Source of the DNA: an uncultured Sulfitobacter sp.
GTDB lineage: Bacteria; Pseudomonadota; Alphaproteobacteria; Rhodobacterales; Rhodobacteraceae
Direction: 5' to 3'
DNA: 64,000 nt
Assembly: GCA_947501805.1 (NCBI GenBank)
Contig: CANMXJ010000007.1
Location: 62,001-126,000 of the forward strand
A model generated the notes under the pieces. It saw only the letters and a list, made by a program, of their open reading frames with translations, did not search any database and was not told the origin of the DNA. Positions 55,850 to 64,000 of this stretch are shown here, piece by piece (the stretch's first letter is position 1; every line of letters begins with the position of its first letter). A program made the translations under genes and the position numbers.

Positions 55850-57889
55850 ATGAGGAAGATACTTTTATCCACGGCGGCCATGATGGCGTTTGGAGGCACG
55901 GCAATGGCCGCCTGCCCTGCTGTCACCGTTTCGGACCAAATGGGCGTCGCCCCCGGCGCATTCCCACAGCAATATGAGTTGGCAGAGTTTCAGAGTGCCG
56001 CCAATTGCACGCTCGAGATGTCCGAGAACCCGGACATCGCGGCGATGAATGCCAAGATCCGTGGCAATCCAGAGATGCCTGCGCTGGCCGATCGTTTGCC
56101 AAGCGAGCCGCTGGTTGTTGCCCCTTACGAGATGATCGGGAAGTACGGCGGCACGTTTAATGCGCTGTCCAATGCCACCGAAGCGGGCACGTCAGACTTC
56201 ATGTCCGTGCGCCACGTCAATCTGGTACGCTACGCTGATGATTTGACCACCATCGTGCCTAATGTTGCCAAAAGCTGGTCGTGGAATGAAGATTTTACAC
56301 AACTGACGTTCGTTTTGCGCGAAGGCCACAAGTGGTCTGATGGCCAACCCTTTACCGCCGAAGATGTCGAATTCTGGTACGAGAACCTCGCACTTGATCC
56401 AAATGTGATCGAAAGCCCCAAGGATTACGTGCTTGCCGGTGGTGAAGCCATGACGGTTGACGTAATCGACGCGCAGACCGTGCGTTTCAACATGCCAGTG
56501 CCAAAGCCCGGTTTTCTCGCGCATTTTGCCAACCACTATGCCCAAGGATTCCAGCCCAAACATTTCCTTGGTCAATACCACCCTGCCGTCAATCCTGACG
56601 CCGACACACTGGCGCAATCGCTTGGGTTCGAAAACGGCTATGCACTGGTAAAGGCCTACTATGGCAGTTCCGACTGGATGGACACGCCAACGCCGATGCT
56701 GGCGCATCCTGACAAAGTGGCGAATCTGCCGTTGGATGCGGCACCCACGCTGGAAAGCCACATTGTTACATCCGAGACAACAGAGGGGCGCACTTTTGTC
56801 GCCAACCCCTATTTCTACAAGGTGGATACCGCAGGCAACCAGTTGCCTTACATCAACGAAATGGACGAGATTTTCGTGGGCGAAAGCGAAGTGCGTCTGC
56901 TAAAGCTGGTCAACGGCGAAGTGGATTACAAAGCGCAGGCGTTGCAGATCGACTATGTGCCGCTGCTGCTGGAAAACCAGGAAAAGGGCGGCTTTGTTGT
57001 TGATCTGAAACCAGACATCACCATGCCGGTTTTCGCGTTCAACGTCACCTCGGACGATCTTGAAAAGCGCAAGGTTTTCGGCGATCTGAAATTCCGTCAA
57101 GCCATGTCTGTCGCAATGAACCGCGACGAGATCAACGAAGTGGCAATGTTCGGTCTTGGCACGCCGCAGCAATATGTCGGCTTTTCGCCAACGCCTGATT
57201 TCGTGCCTGCCGAATGGGAACAGCATTTCGCGCAGTATGATCCCGAGATGGCGAAATCCTTGCTGGACGAAATCGGTGTGGTCGACACGGACGGTGACGG
57301 CATGCGCGAATTGCCAAACGGTGATCCGCTGGTGTTGAACCTCCAAGTCGCAACCCAAGGCATTTCGATCAAGATCGTCGAACTTGTCGGCCAGACTTGG
57401 CGTGACGTTGGTATCAACAACACGGTAAAGGAAGTGACCTCGGACGAGTATCGCTCCGCGCAATCCTCCAACCAGTTGGACGTGACCCTGTGGGAGAAAT
57501 CAGTGCCGCTGGCCGTGGTGCTGGGGAATGGTGAAATCTTCATCCCGCCTTACGACAACTATTTCAACATGCGCACTGCGATGCTGTGGGGCGAATGGGT
57601 GGACAGTGACGGTGCGTCAGGTGTCGAACCACCAGCCTTTGCCAAGGAAATGATGGAAGACGTCAAGACGTTTCAGGCGGCCCAAGTCGGCACACCTGAA
57701 TCCGACGCGGCGGGCTTGAAACTGGTTGAGAACATGACAGGGAACCTGTTGTTCATCGGCACGGTGAAGGAGCAGAAGCCGATCTACCGCAATGCAGACC
57801 TCAAGAATGTGCCGCCCTTCAAAACCGCGTCATATGCGTACTACCGGACATACCCTTACCGTCCGTCGCAGTGGTTTCTGGACGAATAA
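55850..57889 (+). CDS. ABC transporter substrate-binding protein, family 5 (oligopeptide/oligosaccharide type)
   Basis: 679 aa from ATG 55850 with AAGGAG 6 bases upstream. A signal peptide (ILLSTAAMMAFGGTAMAA) precedes a family 5 binding protein: YGGTFNALSN, LVRYADDLTTIVPNVAKSW, VLREGHKWSDGQPFTAEDVEFW. It is about 140 residues longer than DppA/OppA, similar in size to AgpA-like proteins of rhizobia. The ligand is probably a peptide or an oligosaccharide; neighbouring M81 hydrolase favours a peptide-like compound. Confidence 0.9.
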   Translation: MRKILLSTAAMMAFGGTAMAACPAVTVSDQMGVAPGAFPQQYELAEFQSAANCTLEMSENPDIAAMNAKIRGNPEMPALADRLPSEPLVVAPYEMIGKYGGTFNALSNATEAGTSDFMSVRHVNLVRYADDLTTIVPNVAKSWSWNEDFTQLTFVLREGHKWSDGQPFTAEDVEFWYENLALDPNVIESPKDYVLAGGEAMTVDVIDAQTVRFNMPVPKPGFLAHFANHYAQGFQPKHFLGQYHPAVNPDADTLAQSLGFENGYALVKAYYGSSDWMDTPTPMLAHPDKVANLPLDAAPTLESHIVTSETTEGRTFVANPYFYKVDTAGNQLPYINEMDEIFVGESEVRLLKLVNGEVDYKAQALQIDYVPLLLENQEKGGFVVDLKPDITMPVFAFNVTSDDLEKRKVFGDLKFRQAMSVAMNRDEINEVAMFGLGTPQQYVGFSPTPDFVPAEWEQHFAQYDPEMAKSLLDEIGVVDTDGDGMRELPNGDPLVLNLQVATQGISIKIVELVGQTWRDVGINNTVKEVTSDEYRSAQSSNQLDVTLWEKSVPLAVVLGNGEIFIPPYDNYFNMRTAMLWGEWVDSDGASGVEPPAFAKEMMEDVKTFQAAQVGTPESDAAGLKLVENMTGNLLFIGTVKEQKPIYRNADLKNVPPFKTASYAYYRTYPYRPSQWFLDE

Positions 57890-57910
57890 ACGTTCCGACT
57901 AAGAAAATGT

Positions 57911-57934
57911 TGCGGGCCGCTTTTCTGGCCCGCA
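57911..57934 (+). repeat. Intercistronic hairpin after the binding-protein gene
   Basis: A perfect 8-bp stem (TGCGGGCC with GGCCCGCA) around an 8-base loop, between the binding-protein gene and the first permease. This position is typical for elements that raise binding-protein mRNA relative to the permeases. Confidence 0.7.
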
Positions 57935-57993
57935 GCGCCCAATAATAAGCGAGCCCAAAATGGGCCGCGACTGCTGCGGGGGCACACTGGCCA

Positions 57994-58998
57994 ATGGTCC
58001 AATTTCTACGATTTGCGGGCATTCGCGCGGTTCTCGCCTTTTTCACGCTTTGTCTTGTGTCCTTCATTGTCTTTTCATTGATGGAGCTGGTCCCCGGCGA
58101 TTGCGCCGAACGCTACCTCGCTTTCAAAAACTCGCAAGGAGCGCAGATTTCCATCGCCGATATCGAAGCCGAGCGCGTGCGCCTTGGCCTGGACCGCCCG
58201 TTCTTTGAACGCTGGGTCAAATGGATCTTTGGTGCCTTCCAGGGCGAATTTGGCGACAGCTGCATCCTGCGCCTGAATATCAACCAGCTTTTGGGGCAGA
58301 AAGTCTGGCTTAGCATTGGCATCTGCCTTGGCTCATTGCTTCTCGCCTACGCCATTGCAATCCCTGTAGGCATCATCGCGGCTACCTCGCGCAATCCCTA
58401 TCTGAACAACTCCTTGCGTCTGGTCAGCTACCTTGGTCTCGCGCTGCCGAACTTCCTGCTGGCGCTGATGATCATGTTGTTTTCAACGATGGTATTCGGC
58501 AACAGCCTGACAGGGTTGTTTTCCCCAGAATACCGCGATGCGCCGTGGGATTGGCCCAAGATCAAAGACTTCCTCAGCCACGTCTGGCTACCCGTCTTCA
58601 TCCTCGGCTGGTCCGCCACCGCTTTTGCGATCCAGACCGTGCGCGCCTTGATGTCGGACGAGATTAGCAAACTCTACGTCACCGCTGCTGCGGCGCGTGG
58701 TGTTTCGGGCCGCCGCCTGCTGATGCGATATCCTGCACGTCATGCCCTGAGCCCGATCATCAACTCGCTTGGCTTCGATCTGAACCGTATCTTCAACGAG
58801 TTGCCTATCGTTGCACTGATCCTGACGCTGACCGAAGCAGGGTCGCTGTTGATCGAAGCGCTTGCCCGCTCCAACGACCAACAGCTTGCAGGCGCGATCA
58901 TCTTTTTCCTCACGGGCAGCATCGTCGCGATCAACTTCATCACCGACATCACGCTGGCAATTGTCGACCCGCGTATCCGGCGCAGCATCCTGGGATAA
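57994..58998 (+). CDS. ABC transporter permease (DppB-type)
   Basis: 334 aa with six transmembrane helices. The N-terminal helix (AVLAFFTLCLVSFIVFSLMEL) is followed by PGDCAERYLAFKN, a periplasmic loop, and the inner-membrane EAA-like loop YVTAAAARGVSGRRLLMRYPARHALSP. It forms the channel with the second permease. It starts 104 bp after the binding-protein gene, beyond a hairpin. Confidence 0.93.
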   Translation: MVQFLRFAGIRAVLAFFTLCLVSFIVFSLMELVPGDCAERYLAFKNSQGAQISIADIEAERVRLGLDRPFFERWVKWIFGAFQGEFGDSCILRLNINQLLGQKVWLSIGICLGSLLLAYAIAIPVGIIAATSRNPYLNNSLRLVSYLGLALPNFLLALMIMLFSTMVFGNSLTGLFSPEYRDAPWDWPKIKDFLSHVWLPVFILGWSATAFAIQTVRALMSDEISKLYVTAAAARGVSGRRLLMRYPARHALSPIINSLGFDLNRIFNELPIVALILTLTEAGSLLIEALARSNDQQLAGAIIFFLTGSIVAINFITDITLAIVDPRIRRSILG

Positions 58999-59003
58999 TT
59001 AGA

Positions 59004-60146
59004 ATGACCGAAACCAACATCTATGATGCAAATGTCGATCAATCCGCCAAGGATGCCTATTTCACCGCAGGTCAGGGGCAGCTGATCTGGACACGCTTCA
59101 AAAAGCAGAAAGCCGCAATGGTTGGCGCTTGGGTGCTGGTGATCCTGATCCTGTCGGGGATATTTGCGCCCTTTCTGACGCCCTACGATCCCACGATTGC
59201 GGGCCGTGACAAAGACTATCTGAACGGTGCCCCCACTATCCCACAATTCTGTGATGACAATGGCTGCTCCTTGCGCCCCTTTCTCTATGCGGTTGAACGC
59301 GAACGCTCGCTGGCGACGAACTTTCGCTGGGTAACGAAGGTGAATACGGACAAGCGGCTTTATGTCCAGTTTTTCGTTGAAGGCTCTGAATACAAGATGT
59401 TTTTCATGACCTTCAACACGCACCTGTTCGGAATGGAGGAAGGTTTTATCCACCTGTTCGGCACGGATTCCACAGGCAAGGATATCTTCTCGCGCACATT
59501 TCACGCCATTAACACGTCGCTGGCGGTCGGCACCATCGGTGTGTTCATCGCATTTGTTCTGGCACTGATTATCGGGGGCATATCGGGGTTCTATGGAGGC
59601 TGGATAGACAGTTTCATACAAATGGTGACGGACGCGGTGCGCACCATCCCCGCGATCCCGCTGTTCATGGCGCTGGCCGCGTTCATCCCCGACACTTGGA
59701 GCGCGGAAGAAAGGTTTTTCTTCATCTCGATCATCCTCGGCTTTATCGGCTGGCCAACACTGGCACGACGGGTGCGCACGCATTTATTAACCGAGCGCAA
59801 TCAGGAATATGTGCTGGCCGCGCAACTTTGCGGTGCCTCCTCCGGTCATGTGATCCGCAAACATCTGCTGCCCAGTTTCACCAGCTATATCATCGTCGAT
59901 CTAGTGATTTCCTTCCCCTATATGGTGCTTTCTGAAACCGCGCTCAGCTTTATCGGGCTGGGGCTGAAAGACCCTGTTAACTCCCTCGGTGTGATGCTGC
60001 AAAACGTGACCAGCGCGGATGTTTTACTAAATTATCAATGGTATTTCATCCCGGTGATCTTCTTCATCATCCTCGTGATGGCCTTTGTCTTTGTTGGCGA
60101 TGGTCTTCGGGACGCGGCTGACCCTTACGGAGATACCAAGAAATGA
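59004..60146 (+). CDS. ABC transporter permease (DppC-type) with an enlarged periplasmic loop
   Basis: 380 aa. After the first helix (AMVGAWVLVILILSGIFAPFL) comes a long extracytoplasmic insert at about residues 60-155 with two cysteines (FCDDNGCSLRPF) and the motif FMTFNTHLFGMEE. Then five helices and the EAA loop YVLAAQLCGASSGHVIRKHLLPS follow. Such a long insert is unlike plain DppC and recalls YejE-type permeases. It starts 5 bp after the first permease and overlaps the ATPase gene by 4 bp. Confidence 0.92.
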   Translation: MTETNIYDANVDQSAKDAYFTAGQGQLIWTRFKKQKAAMVGAWVLVILILSGIFAPFLTPYDPTIAGRDKDYLNGAPTIPQFCDDNGCSLRPFLYAVERERSLATNFRWVTKVNTDKRLYVQFFVEGSEYKMFFMTFNTHLFGMEEGFIHLFGTDSTGKDIFSRTFHAINTSLAVGTIGVFIAFVLALIIGGISGFYGGWIDSFIQMVTDAVRTIPAIPLFMALAAFIPDTWSAEERFFFISIILGFIGWPTLARRVRTHLLTERNQEYVLAAQLCGASSGHVIRKHLLPSFTSYIIVDLVISFPYMVLSETALSFIGLGLKDPVNSLGVMLQNVTSADVLLNYQWYFIPVIFFIILVMAFVFVGDGLRDAADPYGDTKK

Positions 60147-61144
60147 GTCGCCTGATTGATGTCGAAAACCTGACCCTGCAATTTGATACCGACGAGGGCC
60201 GCATCACGGCTGTGGATGACGTCTCCTTCAGCCTTGAGGCGGGCGAGGTGATGGGGCTGGTGGGCGAGTCTGGGTCGGGCAAATCCGTGACCGCCAAATC
60301 GCTGATGAAGCTGAACCCGCGCAACGCGGTATACGGGCCTGACACCAAGATCACGCTGCATCTTGATGACGGTCCGGTTGATGTGATGTCACTGCAAAAT
60401 GACACCGAAATGAAGGTTGTACGTGGTGGGGCGATTTCGCTGATCTTCCAGGAACCGATGGCCAGTTTTGCGCCTGCGATTTCAATTGGCGATCAGATGG
60501 TGGAACAGCTGTTGATCCACACGGATTTCTCCAAAGCACAGGCCAAAGAGCTGTCGATTGAGATGCTTGACCGTGTTGGGATTTCCGACCCCTCCACGCG
60601 CTTTGGGCAATACGCCTTTGAGTTGTCCGGCGGCATGCGCCAACGCGCGATGATCGCCATGGCGCTGTCGACCAAGCCGAAACTCCTCATCGCGGACGAA
60701 CCGACAACCGCGTTGGATGTCACCATCCAAGCGCAGGTGATCGACCTGATGAAGGACCTCGTGAGCGAATTTGGCATGGGCATCATTTTCATCACCCACG
60801 ACCTTGGCGTGATTGCGCAAACGGCAGATAAAGTTGCCGTCATGTATTTGGGGCGCCTTGTCGAACAAGGCACGGTACGCGACGTGATCCGCCGCCCCGC
60901 GCATCCTTATACGCGCGGGTTGCTCGCTGCCCTGCCGACGCTAGACGATATTGACGCGCCGCTCACGCCGATACCGGGTGACATCCCCTCGCCGCTCGAA
61001 CGCCCGCCCGGATGCGTTTATAATACACGTTGTCAGGAAGTGATCGGCCCGCGATGTTCCACCGAAATTCCCAAGTTCTCGCAAGTGGATAGCGACCATG
61101 CAGCGGCTTGCCACCTGCATGATCCACAGGGGGATGCACCATGA
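60143..61144 (+). CDS. ABC transporter ATP-binding protein (DppD-type)
   Basis: 333 aa. Walker A is GESGSGKSVTAKSL, the signature is ELSGGMRQRAMIAMAL, and Walker B is LLIADEPTTALD, all intact. The H-loop is ITHDLG. The C-terminal oligopeptide extension has cysteines in PPGCVYNTRCQE, as in DppD/OppD, possibly for an iron-sulfur cluster. It overlaps the next ATPase gene by 4 bp. Confidence 0.95.
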   Translation: MSRLIDVENLTLQFDTDEGRITAVDDVSFSLEAGEVMGLVGESGSGKSVTAKSLMKLNPRNAVYGPDTKITLHLDDGPVDVMSLQNDTEMKVVRGGAISLIFQEPMASFAPAISIGDQMVEQLLIHTDFSKAQAKELSIEMLDRVGISDPSTRFGQYAFELSGGMRQRAMIAMALSTKPKLLIADEPTTALDVTIQAQVIDLMKDLVSEFGMGIIFITHDLGVIAQTADKVAVMYLGRLVEQGTVRDVIRRPAHPYTRGLLAALPTLDDIDAPLTPIPGDIPSPLERPPGCVYNTRCQEVIGPRCSTEIPKFSQVDSDHAAACHLHDPQGDAP

Positions 61145-62136
61145 GCGATACTCCCCTGATCACCGCGCAGAACCTATCGGTCCACTACCCTTTACGCGGC
61201 AATTTGATTGGCCCCAAACCCTATGTCGGCGCAGTTGAAAACGTCACCATTGAAATTGCACCCGGTAGTTTCTTTGGGCTAGTGGGTGAATCCGGGTCTG
61301 GCAAAACCACCCTTGGCCGCGCCATGTTACGCGCCGCGCCGATTACCAAGGGTGACGTGCTATTTGAAGATGGCGAGGTGTCTTATTCTCTCAAGAACCT
61401 TGGTAAACAGGAGTTGAAGGATTACCGCAAAAGGGCGCAGCTGATCTTTCAGGATCCCTATGCCGCGCTCAGCCCCCGCATGACAGTGCGCGACATTATC
61501 GCGGAACCCCTTGAAGTGATGGGCCTGACCAAATCGCGTGTGGAAACGGACGAACGCGTCCGGGAAATTGCTGCAAAATGCCGCCTGAATGTGGAACACC
61601 TGCGCCGCTTTCCCCATGCGTTTTCAGGCGGCCAGCGGCAGCGTATATCTATTGCCCGCGCATTGGTTTCCGGACCAAAGTTCATTGTCGCAGATGACAG
61701 CGTTGCCGCTTTGGATGTCTCGATTCAAGCGGATGTGCTGAACCTGCTGAAAGCCATACAGGAGGATATGGGCCTCACCTTCCTGTTTATCAGCCATGAC
61801 CTGAGTGTTGTTGCCCATGTCTGTGATCATGTTGCCGTCATGTATTTGGGGCGACTGGTTGAAACGGCCCCTACGCGCACGCTGTTCTCGACGCCGCGCC
61901 ACCCCTATACCCAAGCCTTGCTGTCGGCGATCCCGTCACTGGATCCGGATGATCGCGGCTGCGCGCAAAAACTTGAGGGCGAAATTCCATCGCCCACAAA
62001 CCCGCCGCCCGGGTGCAAATTCCAGACCCGTTGCCCGCATGCGATTGATCGTTGTCGTGTCGAAGAACCCGCGCTGGAAAGCGCTGGAACCGAACACAAT
62101 GTTGCCTGCCATCGTTGGCAAGAACTCGCTAGCTAG
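61141..62136 (+). CDS. ABC transporter ATP-binding protein (DppF-type) with atypical Walker B
   Basis: 331 aa. Walker A GESGSGKTTLGRAML, signature AFSGGQRQRISIARAL and H-loop ISHDLS are normal. Walker B reads FIVADDSVAALD, so the catalytic glutamate expected after the aspartate is an aspartate (GAT GAC codons). The C-terminal cysteines PPGCKFQTRCPHA are present. This nucleotide site may hydrolyse slowly, making the importer asymmetric. Last gene of the ABC set. Confidence 0.94.
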   Translation: MSDTPLITAQNLSVHYPLRGNLIGPKPYVGAVENVTIEIAPGSFFGLVGESGSGKTTLGRAMLRAAPITKGDVLFEDGEVSYSLKNLGKQELKDYRKRAQLIFQDPYAALSPRMTVRDIIAEPLEVMGLTKSRVETDERVREIAAKCRLNVEHLRRFPHAFSGGQRQRISIARALVSGPKFIVADDSVAALDVSIQADVLNLLKAIQEDMGLTFLFISHDLSVVAHVCDHVAVMYLGRLVETAPTRTLFSTPRHPYTQALLSAIPSLDPDDRGCAQKLEGEIPSPTNPPPGCKFQTRCPHAIDRCRVEEPALESAGTEHNVACHRWQELAS

Positions 62137-62167
62137 GACGCACAGTGTTCCGAACGTCGATGCCAGA

Positions 62168-63088
62168 ATGAGGTCATCTGCCTCGGCTCTAAAAGGGGCT
62201 GGTGCGCTTTGGCACCGGCAAACGCCAGCATTTCGCGGCATCGTGCTTATGTGCGCATCGACGGTTGCGTTTTCGATCATGCATGCACTTGTCCGCTTTG
62301 TCTCAGAAATGCTGCCGCCGTTCCAGATCGCCTTTTTTCGCAACATCTTTGGCGTTCTCTTTTTACTTCCGCTGTTGATACGGTCGAAGTTTGTGCTGTT
62401 GCGCACAAATCGGCTTGGGTTGCATGCCTTGCGCGGTGTGATCAACATCGGTGCGATGTTGATGTTTTTCACGGCATTGTCGATCTCGCCGCTTGCCAAG
62501 GTCACAGCCCTGAGCTTCACCGCGCCCATTTTCATGGCCGTGCTGTCGGTTTTCTTTCTTGGTGAACGCTTTCGCATCTTTCGCTGGCTGGGCATTTTAT
62601 GCGGGTTTATTGGCATGTTGATCATTCTGCGCCCCGGCTTGGTTGTCATCGACACCGGTGCCCTGTTGGTCACGGGGGCGGCGGCGCTTTGGGCTGTGGC
62701 CATGATCTTGATCAAAATACTGTCGCGCACGGAATCGAGCCTGACCATCGTCGCTTACATGGGCATTTTCCTTGGGCTGTTTTCTGCGTTTCCTGCGCTG
62801 TGGGTCTGGCAGCCATTCGGGCTTTATACGCTTGGGTGGTTGTCACTGGTCGGACTGTTCGGCACCATCGCGCAGATGACGTTGAGCCAAGCCCTCAAGG
62901 AAACCGATCCTACGGCGCTGATGCCATTCGATTTCCTGAAACTGATCTGGACGGCCTTGATCGGGTTGTGGTTTTTTGCAGAAGTTCCAGATGCTTACAC
63001 GCTGATCGGTGCAGCGGTGATTTTTGCCTCCGGTCTGTTCATCGCATTGCGCGAACGCAAGGCAAAGCAGCTAACACCGGTGCTCTAA
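62168..63088 (+). CDS. EamA (DMT) family transporter
   Basis: 306 aa from ATG 62168; the longer frame lies over the ATPase gene and is rejected. About ten helices in two EamA repeats: AFFRNIFGVLFLLPLL, SFTAPIFMAVLSVFFLGERF, then PFDFLKLIWTALIGLWFFAEVPD. It follows the ABC operon by 31 bp on the same strand and may be cotranscribed, for example to export a product. Its stop overlaps the convergent acyl-CoA synthetase stop. Confidence 0.88.
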   Translation: MRSSASALKGAGALWHRQTPAFRGIVLMCASTVAFSIMHALVRFVSEMLPPFQIAFFRNIFGVLFLLPLLIRSKFVLLRTNRLGLHALRGVINIGAMLMFFTALSISPLAKVTALSFTAPIFMAVLSVFFLGERFRIFRWLGILCGFIGMLIILRPGLVVIDTGALLVTGAAALWAVAMILIKILSRTESSLTIVAYMGIFLGLFSAFPALWVWQPFGLYTLGWLSLVGLFGTIAQMTLSQALKETDPTALMPFDFLKLIWTALIGLWFFAEVPDAYTLIGAAVIFASGLFIALRERKAKQLTPVL

Positions 63089-64000
63089 ATCTTGCGCCCT
63101 GCCCCCTCCCAATAGGGCGCGCGCAGTCTGGGCTTGAATATTTTACCACTGTCCTCTCGTGGCAAGGTGTCATGGAAATCAACGATGCGCGGATGTTTGA
63201 AACGGGCGAGTTTGCCCTCAAGAAACGCCAGCACTTCTCCGCTGTCCGGTGACCAGTCCTCGAACGGTTCCACGGCGGCGACGATCTGTTCTCCGAATTC
63301 AGGATGGGGTGCGCCAAACACGGCAACATCGCGGATAAAGGGCGCACGCATCAGGACCGCCTCGATCTCGGCAGGGAAGATATTTGCGCCTCCCGAAATA
63401 ATCATGTCTTTCTTGCGATCAGTGATGAACAGAAAACCGTCATCGTCCAGCCAGCCCAGATCACCAACCGAGATATGACCATGCTTTTCCGCCGCCTTTC
63501 TGCTTTCAGGATCATTGGAATAATCGAACCCGCCAAAGGCGTCCATGCGGGCATGAATTTCGCCGGTCTCGCCTGCGGGCAGCTTGTTGCCATCTTCATC
63601 AAGGATTAGGATGGAACACCCCATTTGGGCCTTACCTGCGGTGCCTGGTTTGGCCAACGCATCTTGCGAGGATACCATCGTCATAAACCCGATCTCGGTA
63701 GCACCGTAACTTTCCCAGAACACAGGACCCCACCAATCAATCATCGCCACCTTCAGGTCATGGGGCCACGGCGAGCCTGTGGAGACACAGAATTCCACCG
63801 AAGACAGATCGTAACGCGATTTTACTGCATCAGACAGCTTCAACATCCGGCTCATCATCGTGGGGACCAGATAGATGTGGGTGATCTTGCGGGCTTCAAT
63901 CGTGGCCAAAAACGATTCCGGTTCAAATTTGGGCGCGATCAGGACCGAAGTCCCTTCCGAGACCAATGCAGCACTTGATAATGTCGAAGGTGCGGAATGA
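63085..64000 (-). CDS. AMP-dependent acyl-CoA synthetase (5' end outside window)
   Basis: About 305 C-terminal codons are visible and the frame continues past the right edge; a TTG near 63966 is internal. Adenylate-forming motifs are WESYGATEIGFMT (A5), GDLGWLDDDGFLFITDRKKDMIISGGANIFPAEIE (A7-A8, split here for reading) and the catalytic lysine in DSGKIFKPRLR (A10). It activates a carboxylic acid, probably a fatty or aromatic acid, to its CoA ester. The N-terminal ATP-loop half is not visible. Confidence 0.9.
   Translation of the reverse strand, partial: HSAPSTLSSAALVSEGTSVLIAPKFEPESFLATIEARKITHIYLVPTMMSRMLKLSDAVKSRYDLSSVEFCVSTGSPWPHDLKVAMIDWWGPVFWESYGATEIGFMTMVSSQDALAKPGTAGKAQMGCSILILDEDGNKLPAGETGEIHARMDAFGGFDYSNDPESRKAAEKHGHISVGDLGWLDDDGFLFITDRKKDMIISGGANIFPAEIEAVLMRAPFIRDVAVFGAPHPEFGEQIVAAVEPFEDWSPDSGEVLAFLEGKLARFKHPRIVDFHDTLPREDSGKIFKPRLRAPYWEGAGRKI

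Noticed and set aside
55569..55853. Short open frame upstream of the ABC binding-protein gene
   Set aside because: No ribosome binding site, no recognisable composition or motif; runs into the importer start.

Overview
The window looks like chromosomal DNA of a marine alphaproteobacterium of the Roseobacter group (Rhodobacteraceae). This is inferred from the protein families and their order: nrdR-ribD, dnaG-rpoD, soxBDAG tetrameric sarcosine oxidase, a fused carnitine dehydrogenase/thioesterase, TRAP and oligopeptide-type ABC importers, an M81 (MlrC-like) hydrolase, OxyR/KatG and orphan Tad pilus genes. Genes are dense, often with 1-8 bp overlaps. No rRNA, tRNA, CRISPR array, insertion sequence or prophage was recognised.

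Layout. 1-3.3 kb: ribD (cut by the left edge) and nrdR, dodecin, a YjbQ-family protein and two tandem paralogous secreted proteins. 3.4-7.6 kb: rpoD and dnaG. 7.7-15 kb: a small secreted protein, sarcosine oxidase soxBDAG, an ICL/PEP-mutase-like protein and Ada, all on the minus strand. 15.2-16.3 kb: the decayed remains of a class III adenylate cyclase with a perfect 44-bp palindrome. 16.3-20.6 kb: glutamate dehydrogenase and three TadE/F/G-like genes. 20.7-23.3 kb: an ECF sigma factor, a probable anti-sigma protein, a periplasmic metal-sensor-like protein and an EF-hand protein. 23.5-27.4 kb: DUF983, Nudix, MgtC, EamA and fatty acid desaturase genes. 27.6-31.2 kb: a carnitine catabolism operon. 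31.4-36.8 kb: aldo/keto reductase, MFS transporter, beta-lactamase-fold hydrolase and metG. 36.9-42.6 kb: divergent oxyR/katG, a COG0523 GTPase and a CPA1 antiporter. 42.6-51.3 kb: an RpiR regulator, a divergent N-formylglutamate-amidohydrolase-like gene, a TRAP transporter, a glutamine-synthetase-like ligase, an aldehyde dehydrogenase and an iron alcohol dehydrogenase. 51.3-64 kb: EamA, sulfatase/phosphonate monoester hydrolase, M81 hydrolase, a five-gene ABC importer, EamA and an acyl-CoA synthetase cut by the right edge.

How the genes work together. Several blocks handle methylated or amino-nitrogen compounds. Carnitine would be turned into glycine betaine by the 27.6-31.2 kb operon, and sarcosine, the last intermediate of betaine demethylation, is oxidised by SoxBDAG. 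Glutamate dehydrogenase can take up or release the ammonium.

The most interesting unit is 42.6-51.3 kb. The enzyme set (gamma-glutamyl ligase, Fe-alcohol dehydrogenase, aldehyde dehydrogenase, formylglutamate-type amidohydrolase) with its own importer and regulator fits a gamma-glutamylation route for breaking down an unidentified amino alcohol. This is an inference from gene content and has not been shown.
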